Shown here: one piece after another, positions 1 to 7,333 of the stretch
Numbering within the stretch: position 1 is the stretch's first letter
Layout of the letters: every line of letters begins with the position of its first letter
Source: DASZBX01 sp035943635
GTDB lineage: Bacteria; Actinomycetota; Actinomycetes; Streptomycetales; Catenulisporaceae
NCBI GenBank assembly: GCA_035943635.1
Contig: DASZBX010000029.1
Coordinates: forward strand, 1-41,412
Direction: 5' to 3'
Length of the DNA: 41,412 nucleotides
Made by a program: the position numbers and the translations under genes
Notes under the pieces: generated by a model
The model's input: the letters and a program-made list of their open reading frames with translations, nothing else
Databases searched by the model: none
What the model was told of the DNA's origin: nothing

Positions 1-79
1 CGGGCAACCGCTGGAGCCCGACCCAGTCCAAAAACTCAGGGATGCCCAACCCCGACATCTCGAACGCCTCAGCCGACAT
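1..79 (-). CDS. 5' end of an unknown gene (runs off the left edge)
   Basis: On the minus strand an ATG at 79 opens a frame that stays open to the window edge (26 codons, beginning MSAEAFEMSG). A GGAGG sequence lies a few bases upstream, at a normal ribosome-binding distance, which favours a real start. I do not recognise the peptide and cannot assign a function. The gene is divergent from the DUF4287 chimera that starts at 463. Confidence 0.4.
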   Translation of the reverse strand, partial: MSAEAFEMSGLGIPEFLDWVGLQRLP

Positions 80-462
80 ATCGCCTCCGGTGCGAGTATT
101 CCTGAACATCCGCGGTTGACCGCCACCACATCCACTCGCTCTGGGCCGCCAACCATCCGGCCGACCCATCTAGAGCCTCTGCCCGTTGACCGGCGCCGCT
201 GTCCGCTCCACGTTCGATGCCGATCGCCACAGGCGCTAGATTACCGTGGTTGACGTGCATCGGACGGCGGGACGCCAACGCTCCGTGGGACTTGACCGAT
301 AGTACGAACCTGTTGTTCGAATTTATGGATGGGCTCTCACCGGGAGCGTTGCGTAGCCGGTAGCTCGCGGGTCTCGCATTCACCCACACGCGGGGATGAG
401 CATCCAGGCCGCACCCCGGTGATGTCGCGTCCGCCGACCGTCGAGCAGCCCGAGGAGAAGCG
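80..462. other. Intergenic region without a convincing gene
   Basis: About 380 bases between a leftward gene start and a rightward one, so it should contain two divergent promoters. I see no convincing promoter boxes. A TTCGAA site near 315-325 matches the hexamer found at both edges of the transposase relic at 869-1350. The long minus-strand frames crossing this stretch have no family resemblance and look like shadows. Confidence 0.4.
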
Positions 463-870
463 ATGACGTTCCAGGCGTATCTCGACGCGGTCAAGACCAA
501 GACCGGATTGTCGCCGGAGGACTTCCGTGCCCTCGCTGCCGACAAGGGTTTGCTGGAGCCCGGGACCAAGGCCGGCCAGGTCGTCGCCTGGCTCAAAGCG
601 GACTTCGGACTGGGCCACGGGCACGCCATGGCCGTCTACGCGACGATCAAGTCCGCCGTTCAGCCGCCCATGCGCGCCAGCCTCGTGGTAGACGCACTCA
701 GCATGGCGCACGAGCGCGGCCTGACGGCCGGCAACGCGATCATGCACACGGACAGGGGAAGCCAATACTTTGCGAAGAGCTGTCAGCGGCGCCTTGACCG
801 CCTCGCCATCCGCCAGTCCGCGAGCAGGACCGGCTCCTGCCTCCACGGTGCCGCCTGTGGGGCTCGGTAA
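463..870 (+). pseudogene. DUF4287 domain fused to an IS3-type transposase fragment
   Basis: Residues 1 to about 66 read as an essentially complete DUF4287 domain (MTFQAYLDAVKTKTGLSPED, then a GHGHAMAV segment), a small domain of unknown function common in actinomycetes. From about residue 70 the frame continues without a stop into the catalytic-core end of an IS3-family transposase: LVVDALSMAHERG, the HTDRGSQY motif and a TGSC segment. The transposase is cut at both ends and lacks most DDE residues. The start at 463 has a good site (GAGGAGAAG). The DUF4287 part may still be expressed. The fusion probably arose by IS insertion followed by deletion. Both identities are from motif recognition. 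Confidence 0.7.
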
Positions 871-934
871 TTCGAATCTGGGCAATTAAGATACAGCGGC
901 CTCTTCCCTCCTTCAGTTTGGAAAGCATCGTGGG

Positions 935-1357
935 ATGCTGATCACTGTCGCCTACCGGATCACCCGCAAACTCCTCGGCGCGCTGGCCACCGTCGCACGC
1001 CGCGATGTGTCCAAGGACGCCGAACTCCTGGTCCTTCGCCACGAGAACACCGTCCTGCGCCGCCAGATCACCAAGGTGCGCTACGAGCCGGCCGACCGGT
1101 TCTGGTTCGCCGCCCTCTCCTCCCTCATCCCCCGCCGACGCTGGGCCGAAATCTTCCCCATCAGCCCCGCGACACTACTGGCCTGGCACCGCCGACTGCT
1201 CCCGACGCAGACATCCGCATCCTCCAAAGCCCACACCAGGCGCCAAGCGCGAACGCGATCTGCGAACGACTCATCGGAGAACTTCGCCGCGAACTCCTCG
1301 ACCGCATACTGATCGCCGACGAAAAACCACAGGTTAAAGCGAATTCGAATAATCGGG
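935..1357 (+). pseudogene. Internally deleted integrase-core transposase relic
   Basis: The frame from 935 encodes the N-terminal part of a common actinobacterial transposase (LLVLRHENTVLRRQ, then RYEPADRFWFAAL and PATLLAWHRRL). Similarity stops near 1200. From 1204, in another frame, the sequence encodes the C-terminal integrase piece (ADIRILQSPHQAPSANAICERLIGELRRELL, given here as its two halves around SPHQAPSAN and ERLIGELRRELL). The catalytic core in between is missing, so a deletion has joined the two ends out of frame. It cannot make an active enzyme. The 9-mer AATTCGAAT occurs on both sides (869-877 and 1342-1350) and may mark the element edges. Confidence 0.75.
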
Positions 1358-1488
1358 CCCACACCGGCCGGCTGCGTGCCGCCGGGGTCGACGAGATCGC
1401 CTGCCTGACCGACTTCGGCGTCCCGCAGGACCGGGTCCTGGCCCGCCTGGACCGGCTCCGGCAGCCGGCCTCGCCGGACCCGGCCTGA
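1358..1488 (+). pseudogene. C-terminal tail of a luciferase-like FMN monooxygenase
   Basis: The frame carrying the transposase tail continues without a stop into GVDEIACLTDFGVPQDRVL and ends at the TGA at 1486-1488. This short sequence resembles the extreme C-terminus of MupA/Atu3671-type luciferase-like monooxygenases, which are often found in NRPS/PKS gene clusters. Only about 40 residues remain and the catalytic barrel is gone, so this is a relic. It suggests that the IS insertion or later deletion removed a neighbouring gene, possibly from a lost secondary-metabolite locus. The family call rests on one short motif and is tentative. Confidence 0.5.
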
Positions 1489-1497
1489 TCCGCCCCC

Positions 1498-3492
1498 TCA
1501 CTCCTTGCGCTCCACCCGCTTGAGGTACTCCTTGCGGTTGAGCGAGTTGAAGTCCGTGCGCGGGCGGTCCGGGACCGCCCCGGTGACCGGCTGGTAGCCG
1601 GCGAACTCGGTCTCCAGGACGCCTTCGCCGCGGGTCAGGCCCGGGATCCGCCGGTCCAGGCCGTGCACCGCGGCGGCCGGGATCCGGCCCTGGAGCACGC
1701 AGCCGGCGCCGTCCAGGACCGGGGACTGCGGCACCGCGCCGTGCTTGGTCAACACCGGCAGCAGCGGGCCGAACAGGTCCGCCGGGACCTCGAGGCGGAA
1801 CGTGTGCACGGGTTCCAGGACCGTCGTGCCGGCCTGCCCCAGCGCGGCCATCAGCACCAGCGGGGTCAGGGCGCGAAAGTCGCCGGCCGTGCTGGAAGTG
1901 CTGGAGTCGAAGGTGCCGTACATCGCACTCTGCCGAGCCCAATAGCCGTCGTGCGTCAAGCTCACCGTGCAGTCGGTCACCTGCCACCCGTGCAGGCCCT
2001 GGGCCAGGGTTTCCAGCACCGTGTCCTGGACCGTCCGGATGAACGTGTACGGCATCGACCCCAACTCCACCTCCAGCCGGAACCGCACGCCCGAGCCGGC
2101 CGGCGCCGAGTCCACCCGCAACCCGACCGTGGCCAGGAACGGATTGGGCGCCTTGGCGATGACCTCCACCGCGCTCCCGCTGCCGATCGGCCGCTCGATG
2201 CAGATCGTGGTGGTCTCCCGGAACTCGGCCTCGACCCCGTACTCCTCGGCCAGCGTCGCCCGGATGACCTCCTTCTGCACCTCGCCGTACAGCGAGACCG
2301 ACACCTGGCCGCGCACCCGGTCCCGGCGCAGGTTGATCAACGGGTCCTGCTCGGCCAGCTCGGTCAGCGCGACGTGCAGCGCGCCGCGGTCGGCCGCGTG
2401 GCGCGCGGCCACCGCCGACTCCAGCGTCGGCGGGGAGAAGAAGCCGGCCTGCGGCCGCGGCGGCTGCGCGCCGACCCGGTCGCCGATCCGCACCCCGCCC
2501 AGGCCCCGGACCAGGCCGATCCGTCCGGCCGGCAGGGCCGGGGCGCGTACCCGGCCGCCGTTCTCGAACAGCTCGATCCCGGTGATCCGGCCTTCGCCGT
2601 CCGGCCCGAACGACACCCGGTCGCGGGTGCGCAACGTCCCGTCGAACATCCGCACGTAGGCGATCCGCTCCCCGGCCGGCCCGCGTTCGACCTTGAACAC
2701 CGACCCCGACGCCTCGCCCGGCCCGCCGGGCGCCGCGCCGTCCGCCGTGGGCAGTAACTCGGTCACGCCGGCCAGCAGGGCCCGGACGCCCGCCCCGGTG
2801 ATCGCGGAGCCGAAGAACAGCGGATGGACCAGACCTCGCCGGCTCTGCACCGCCAGCGCCCGGCGCAGGCGGGCGCGCGAAACGCCCGCCTCGTCCTCCA
2901 GGTAGGCGGCGAGCAGTGCGTCGTCGTGCGCGGTCAGCCGGTCCGCCAGCGCGGCGGTGAAGGCCGCGTCGGTGTCGGCGAACGAGAGGAAGGCGGCGTC
3001 GGGGCCTCCCGGCCGGCCGATCGCGCCGAGCGGGACGGCGTCGCGGGTCAGCCGTTCACTGATCGCCCGCAGCACCCGGTCGCCGTCCGCACCGCGCCGG
3101 TCGATCTTGTTGACGAACAGCAGCGTCGGGATGTGCAGCCGCTGCAGGGTGCGCATCAGCACCCGGGTCTGCGCCTGGACGCCCTCGACCGCCGAGACGA
3201 CGAGCAGCACCCCGTCGAGCACGCCGAGGACCCGCTCCACTTCGGCGATGAAGTCCGGGTGGCCGGGGGTGTCGATCAGGTTGACCGTCACGCCGTTCAG
3301 CGGGAACGACACGACGGCCGATTTGATGGTGATGCCCCGCGCCCGCTCCAGGGCCAGGGTGTCCGTGCGGGTACTGCCGTCATCGACGCTCCCCATCTCG
3401 TCGATGACGCCGGCCGCATGCAGCAGCCGCTCGGTAAGACTGGTCTTACCGGCGTCGATGTGAGCCAGAATCCCCAAGTTCAACGTTCGCAC
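1498..3492 (-). CDS. otrA: Ribosomal protection protein, Otr(A)/TetM class
   Basis: A 664-residue EF-G-like translational GTPase of the tetracycline ribosomal protection class. Its sequence runs closely parallel to Otr(A) of oxytetracycline producers. These proteins bind the ribosome and release tetracycline using GTP. G1 is AHIDAGKT (residues 10-17), G3 is DTPGH (74-78) and G4 is NKID (128-131). The EF-G-like C-terminal domains follow (VRLYGEVQKE-type region here LYGEVQKEV, then GWQVTDCTVSLT and VPGLTRGEGV). Length and start are normal for the family. No tetracycline biosynthesis gene is visible, so it may be general resistance or a housekeeping relative of EF-G. It is convergent with the relics at 935-1488. 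Confidence 0.88.
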   Translation of the reverse strand: MRTLNLGILAHIDAGKTSLTERLLHAAGVIDEMGSVDDGSTRTDTLALERARGITIKSAVVSFPLNGVTVNLIDTPGHPDFIAEVERVLGVLDGVLLVVSAVEGVQAQTRVLMRTLQRLHIPTLLFVNKIDRRGADGDRVLRAISERLTRDAVPLGAIGRPGGPDAAFLSFADTDAAFTAALADRLTAHDDALLAAYLEDEAGVSRARLRRALAVQSRRGLVHPLFFGSAITGAGVRALLAGVTELLPTADGAAPGGPGEASGSVFKVERGPAGERIAYVRMFDGTLRTRDRVSFGPDGEGRITGIELFENGGRVRAPALPAGRIGLVRGLGGVRIGDRVGAQPPRPQAGFFSPPTLESAVAARHAADRGALHVALTELAEQDPLINLRRDRVRGQVSVSLYGEVQKEVIRATLAEEYGVEAEFRETTTICIERPIGSGSAVEVIAKAPNPFLATVGLRVDSAPAGSGVRFRLEVELGSMPYTFIRTVQDTVLETLAQGLHGWQVTDCTVSLTHDGYWARQSAMYGTFDSSTSSTAGDFRALTPLVLMAALGQAGTTVLEPVHTFRLEVPADLFGPLLPVLTKHGAVPQSPVLDGAGCVLQGRIPAAAVHGLDRRIPGLTRGEGVLETEFAGYQPVTGAVPDRPRTDFNSLNRKEYLKRVERKE

Positions 3493-3836
3493 TGCGCTTC
3501 ATGTCCTTCGTCTCGGCAACGGTCTGTGCGGCGAGGGACAGGGGCGTCAGGCGCATGGTTCGTCTCCTGGGTCGGTACGACGGGGGCTGGATCAATGCCA
3601 GCATCTATTACACCAGATGTCTGATACGAGCGGCAAACGAGGCGCCCCGCAGGGGCAGACTGGATCGGCTGGGCCAGGCTGCGCCGAACTGGTGTGCGGA
3701 GTCGCACGAAGATGTCAGTAGGCCCGCACAACATGCCAATTGGGGTGTCACGCTCGATAACTCGACTTTCTGACCCGGACTAGACCGCTGGAGGCAGCAC
3801 CCCGAGAGCAGCACCCGCCGGTCGCGTGACGGGTGT
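3493..3836. other. Intergenic region upstream of the ribosomal protection gene
   Basis: About 340 bases between the otrA-like start and the end of the SDR gene, both on the minus strand. An AT-richer patch near 3596-3625 contains the small inverted repeat CATCT/AGATG and is a plausible place for the promoter or leader. At 3812-3835 a short CACCCG/CGGGTG stem (6 bp, 12-base loop) directly follows the SDR stop and might be a weak terminator. I see no gene here. Confidence 0.35.
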
Positions 3837-4577
3837 TCAGGCCTGGGCGGTGGGACGCAGGACGATCTCGTTGATGTCGACCTCGTCGGGCTGCTCGATG
3901 GCGAAGCGGATGGCCCGGGCGACGGCGTCCGGCGCCAGTGCCATCCGGTCCCGCATCTGCTGCATCTGCTCGCGTTGAGCAGCATCGGGGACCGAGTCGA
4001 CGAAGTCGGTGGCGACGAACCCGGGCGAGACGGTCGTGACCCGGATCGACGGACCGGCCTCCTGGCGCAGGCCTTCCGTGAACGTCCTGGCCGCGGCCTT
4101 GGACGCCGAGTAGACCACCTGGCCCGGCACCGTCTTGTACGCCGCAGTCGACACGGTGTGCACGAAGTGTCCGTGGCCTTGGCGCCGGAAGACCGGCAGC
4201 GCGGCGGCGACCCCGTTCACCAAGCCCTTGAAGTTGATGTCGATCATCGCGTCCCAGTCATCGACCCGCAGGTCGTCGAGCGACGAGATCGGGCCGACAC
4301 CGGCGTTGCCGATCAGCACGTCCAGGCGCCCGAACTCGCTGACGGCCAGGTCGACGAGTGCGGCGAGATCCTCGCGGCGGCGCACGTCGATCGCCTGATA
4401 GGCGACCTGGAACCCGGAGTCACGCAACTGCGCGGCCAGGTCGGCGAGGCGGTCCTCGCGCCGCGCGCCGAGCACCAACCCCGCCCCGGACCGGGCGAGC
4501 AGCCGCGCCGTGGACGCCCCGATTCCGCTGCTGGCTCCCGTGATGGCGACAACCTTCTGCTGAACACCTGACACCAC
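3837..4577 (-). CDS. Short-chain dehydrogenase/reductase (classical SDR)
   Basis: A 246-residue classical SDR: an NAD(P)-binding TGASSGIG near the N-terminus, a GNAG motif and a Ser/Tyr/Lys catalytic set (VSTAAY, then YSASK). It resembles YdfG-like oxidoreductases of broad specificity; the substrate cannot be inferred. The open frame extends to 4844, but the GTG at 4577 is preferred because GGAGGAGG (4585-4592) sits 7 bases upstream and the SDR fold starts right after it. The extra N-terminal residues would also overlap the operator and the divergent tetR. It is transcribed divergently from the TetR gene at 4699 and is probably its regulatory target. Confidence 0.85.
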   Translation of the reverse strand: MVSGVQQKVVAITGASSGIGASTARLLARSGAGLVLGARREDRLADLAAQLRDSGFQVAYQAIDVRRREDLAALVDLAVSEFGRLDVLIGNAGVGPISSLDDLRVDDWDAMIDINFKGLVNGVAAALPVFRRQGHGHFVHTVSTAAYKTVPGQVVYSASKAAARTFTEGLRQEAGPSIRVTTVSPGFVATDFVDSVPDAAQREQMQQMRDRMALAPDAVARAIRFAIEQPDEVDINEIVLRPTAQA

Positions 4578-4607
4578 TGCCCGACCTCCTCCGGTACGCT
4601 TACCACT

Positions 4608-4661
4608 TATCCGGACATGTATCCGTGACGGACCCGAGCTTAGCGGACACATGTCCGGATA
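4608..4661. promoter_or_regulatory. Symmetric double operator between SDR and TetR genes
   Basis: The sequence TATCCGGACATGT at 4608-4620 is the exact reverse complement of ACATGTCCGGATA at 4649-4661. Each half also contains its own smaller dyad: CGGACA-CA-TGTCCG on the right and CGGACA-TG-TATCCG (one mismatch) on the left. Two related palindromes between divergent regulator and target genes is the usual layout for a TetR-family repressor that controls both promoters. The symmetry is seen directly; binding by the adjacent TetR is inferred. Confidence 0.7.
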
Positions 4662-4698
4662 GCTGACGACGGCATCCCACGAGACCGGAACCACACCC

Positions 4699-5262
4699 AT
4701 GGCCGAACCCCGCCGGCGCGCCAGACGCTCGGACGCGCACGAGAACGAGCTGCGCATCCTCGACGCCGCGCGCACCGCCTTCAGCCAGGCCCCGGACGCG
4801 ACCCTCCAGTCGATCGGCAAGGCGGCCGGCATCGGCCAGGGCACGGTCTACCGGCACTTCCCGAACCGCGAAACGCTGCTGCTCGCCGTCTACCGCACCG
4901 ACGTCGAGGACCTCGTCGACGCAGCCGACCGCCTACTGGCGGCACACGAACCGATGGACGCGCTCCGATTGTGGCTCGGCCGGCTCGCCGCCTACGGCCG
5001 GATCAAGCACGGCGCCTCCCTGGCCGTCGAAGCCGCGACCCGCGCCGACCTCGGCAGCCAGTACTACCCGCCGGTCATCGCGGCCCTGGGCCGACTCGTC
5101 ACGGCCGGCCGGGCAGCCCACCAGATCCGACCCGACATCGAACCGGACGACCTCCTGCTGCTGGTCTCGTTCCTGTGGAAGAGCGACACCGGCCCGGACT
5201 GGGAAGAACGCACCCGCCATCTGCTCGCCATCGTGCTCGACGGTCTCCGAGCACACCCATGA
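4699..5262 (+). CDS. TetR-family transcriptional regulator
   Basis: A 187-residue protein with an N-terminal TetR helix-turn-helix (about residues 18-62, ending in the typical IGQGTVYRHFPNRETLL) followed by a helical ligand-binding domain with a C-terminal WEERTRHLLAIVLDGL segment. It most resembles the SACE_7040/AefR-like repressors often paired with SDR genes. It is divergent from the SDR at 3837-4577 and shares a symmetric operator region with it, so it probably represses that gene and itself until a small effector binds. The ribosome binding site before the ATG is weak. The effector is unknown. Confidence 0.88.
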   Translation: MAEPRRRARRSDAHENELRILDAARTAFSQAPDATLQSIGKAAGIGQGTVYRHFPNRETLLLAVYRTDVEDLVDAADRLLAAHEPMDALRLWLGRLAAYGRIKHGASLAVEAATRADLGSQYYPPVIAALGRLVTAGRAAHQIRPDIEPDDLLLLVSFLWKSDTGPDWEERTRHLLAIVLDGLRAHP

Positions 5263-5332
5263 CCAAGCCCTTCCCTGGCGACTACGAGCGTGCGCAGGCG
5301 CACTGGGAAGCCTACGAGCGCACCGCGGCCTG

Positions 5333-5800
5333 GTGGAACGGCATCCCGCCCTCGCGCAGCGGTTCGCCGAGGTCAGGGCCGCACTCGACAGGCCGCGCGA
5401 CCCGTCGCGGGCCACCCGGCCGGAGGCCGACGCCGCGCCGACCGGTGAACGACGCCATGCCCTGGCCGAGGAGTGCCAGACGCTGATCGAGACGATCCGG
5501 TCCCGGCCGGGTTCCGCGGGTTTCCCGCGCCCGCCGGGCGTCGAGGAGATGCCGGACGCAGCCGCCGGGCACGGGCCGATGGTGATGGTGAATGTCAGCG
5601 CCCTGCGCTGTGACGCCGTCCTGCTCAGCGGTCGCGAGGTGACCGTGGTGCCGTTGCCCGGCCTGGAGTTCGCCGATTGCGTGCAACGCGCCGACCTGCT
5701 GCGGCAGCGGCCTTCGGAGGGAATCGAGCAGACGCTCGACCGGCTCGCGGACGTGGTCACCGGACCGGTGCTGCGGGCGCTCGGCCTCGATCGGGCCGCG
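5333..5800 (+). pseudogene. Fragment of a CHAT-domain protein
   Basis: Right after the tetR stop, this frame encodes RHPALAQRFAEVRAAL, VVLVNVSA-like MVMVNVSALRCDAVL, VVPLPGL and LADVVTGPVLRALG. This order matches the stretch leading into the CHAT (caspase-like) protease domain of large actinobacterial TPR-CHAT proteins. The N-terminal repeats and the entire His/Cys catalytic region are missing. After about 5800 the frame runs on without resemblance to the family. A short ATG-led piece at 5259 (MTKPFPGDYERAQ) lies in a different frame and may be part of the same broken gene. The product is unlikely to work. Confidence 0.6.
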
Positions 5801-5949
5801 CCGCGCGGGGAACTACCGCACCATCGCGGCGACCTGCTGCCGGATGAGGTTGGTGCGCAGCAGGCCGCGCGCCAGGTCCCTCGCCCCTTCGAACGTCAGT
5901 GCGCTGGCTCGGTCCGCCGGGAGTTCGACGGAACGGCGCACCAGACCCG

Positions 5950-5982
5950 CGGGCCGCGTCTCCGAGTGGGAGACGCGGCCCG
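5950..5982. terminator. Strong hairpin terminator between converging transcripts
   Basis: A perfect 14-bp stem (CGGGCCGCGTCTCC at 5950-5963 with GGAGACGCGGCCCG at 5969-5982) and a 5-base loop. It lies between the rightward tetR/CHAT relic and the end of the leftward 13-gene operon at 6021. It has no T-run, as is usual in high-GC actinomycetes, and could act in both directions. Confidence 0.75.
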
Positions 5983-6020
5983 AATCGGGGTACCTGGCGG
6001 CGCCTGCGATTGCTCCCAGG

Positions 6021-6464
6021 TCAAGCGGCGTCGATGCGGGTGCGCAGGGCGTGGAGTGCCAGTTCGTAGCCGTATGGGCCGCAGCCGCAGATGACGCTGC
6101 TGGCGCCGGCGCCGGTGATGAGTTTCTCGTGGTAGCCGCCGCGGGCGACGACGTTGGAGATGTGCACCTCGATCACCGGGACCTTGATGACCGCGATGGT
6201 GTCGCGGATCGCGTAGCTGTAGTGGGAGAGCGGGCCGGGATTGAGGATGATGCCCTGGTGACTGTGGCGGACCCGCTGGATGTGGCCGACGATCGCGCCC
6301 TCGGAGTTCTCCTGGACGAACGTCGGCTGGACGCCCAGTTCGGCGGCGAGCTCGGTCAGCCGCTTCTCGATCTCGGCGAGGGTCACCGTGCCGTAGTGCG
6401 CGGGATCCCGCTCGCCCAGCAGGTTGAGGTTGGGGCCGTTGACGATGAGTATCTGGGGTGTCAC
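6021..6464 (-). CDS. aroQ: Type II 3-dehydroquinate dehydratase-like protein
   Basis: 147 residues, the usual length for type II dehydroquinases, which dehydrate 3-dehydroquinate to 3-dehydroshikimate. The catalytic set is present at the same numbers as in the M. tuberculosis enzyme: Arg19, Tyr24, Asn75, His81, Asp88, Glu99, His101 and Arg108. Position 112, normally Arg, is His here, and the loop after 108 (ARGGYHEKLITG) differs from the common AREEFR type, so the substrate may be altered. It is the last gene of the operon. Its GTG start overlaps the upstream stop by 4 bases (GTGA). The context of FAH, enolase-superfamily and dehydrogenase genes argues for a pathway role and not core shikimate synthesis. 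Confidence 0.85.
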   Translation of the reverse strand: MTPQILIVNGPNLNLLGERDPAHYGTVTLAEIEKRLTELAAELGVQPTFVQENSEGAIVGHIQRVRHSHQGIILNPGPLSHYSYAIRDTIAVIKVPVIEVHISNVVARGGYHEKLITGAGASSVICGCGPYGYELALHALRTRIDAA

Positions 6465-7333
6465 GAGTCCTCCAGGGTGTCGATGGAACGGCAGGTCTGG
6501 CGGGCTTCGCCCAGGCCGTCGATGGTCAGGCGCATGGTGTCGCCGGGAGCGAGGTAGACCGGCGGCTTGAGTCCCATGCCGGTGCCGGCCGGGGTGCCGG
6601 TGCTGACGATGTCGCCGGGCTCGAGCGTCATGTACCGGCTCAGGTACCAGATCAGGTGCCGGACGCCGAAGAGCATGTCGGCGGTGGAGGCGTCCTGGCG
6701 CAGCTCGCCGTTGACCCACAGGCGGATGCCCAGGCGCTGCGGGTCGGCGATCTCGTCCGGGGTGACCAGCCAGGGGCCGCAGGGGAAGAACGTGTCGCAG
6801 GACTTGCCCTTGTCCCACTGCGCCCCCGGCACGCCGAGCTGCTGGTATTCGCGCTCTGAGACGTCGTTGCACAGGACGTATCCGGCGATCGCCGCGTCGG
6901 CGTCGGCCGGCCCGCCCAGGCGGCGCGCGGTGCGCCCGATCACCACGCCCAGCTCGGCCTCCCAGTCGGTCTTGGTCGAGCCCGGCGGGATCAGCACGTC
7001 GTCGTTCGGGCCGATCAGCGTGTTCGCCGCCTTGAGCACGACCACCGGCTCGGTCGGCAGCGCGGCCTTCACCTCGGCGGCGTGCGCGGGGTAGTTGCGG
7101 GCGATGCACACGATCTTGCCCGTCCCGGCCAGCGGGGCCCCGATCCGGTCCGGCTCGGCGAGCGGTGGCAGGCCGCCGGACCGGACGGCCGCCTCCAGCG
7201 CGGCCGGTCCACCGGCGGCGAAGAAGCCGGGTCCGTAGTCGGGGGTGACGCCGGACGCGTCGCGCAGCGAGCCGTCCTCGAGCAGCACGGCGGGGATCTC
7301 CGACCCCGGCCGGCCGACGCGCAGCAACCTCAT
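6461..7333 (-). CDS. Fumarylacetoacetate hydrolase-family protein
   Basis: 290 residues with the FAH-family C-terminal fold: metal ligands in TDWEAELG (Glu125, Glu127) and CNDVSE (Asp157), then GKSCDTFFPCGPW and a GDIVSTGTPAGTG loop. The family includes C-C hydrolases of acylpyruvates, 2-oxo acid hydratases/isomerases and oxaloacetate decarboxylases; the sequence alone does not choose between them. Metal-dependent action on a 2-oxo or 2-hydroxy acid is expected. Start and stop overlap both neighbours by 4 bases (MFS upstream, aroQ-like downstream), so translation is probably coupled. Confidence 0.85.
   Translation of the reverse strand: MRLLRVGRPGSEIPAVLLEDGSLRDASGVTPDYGPGFFAAGGPAALEAAVRSGGLPPLAEPDRIGAPLAGTGKIVCIARNYPAHAAEVKAALPTEPVVVLKAANTLIGPNDDVLIPPGSTKTDWEAELGVVIGRTARRLGGPADADAAIAGYVLCNDVSEREYQQLGVPGAQWDKGKSCDTFFPCGPWLVTPDEIADPQRLGIRLWVNGELRQDASTADMLFGVRHLIWYLSRYMTLEPGDIVSTGTPAGTGMGLKPPVYLAPGDTMRLTIDGLGEARQTCRSIDTLEDS

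Noticed and set aside
3812..3835. Short hairpin as terminator of the SDR gene
   Set aside because: The stem is only 6 bp with a 12-base loop, which is common by chance in this composition; mentioned in the intergenic entry only.
5813..5945. Minus-strand frame ending in NLIRQQVAAMVR
   Set aside because: It looks like a plausible protein end, but it lies beyond the operon terminator, I cannot assign a family, and it overlaps the run-on of the CHAT relic. Too little to call.
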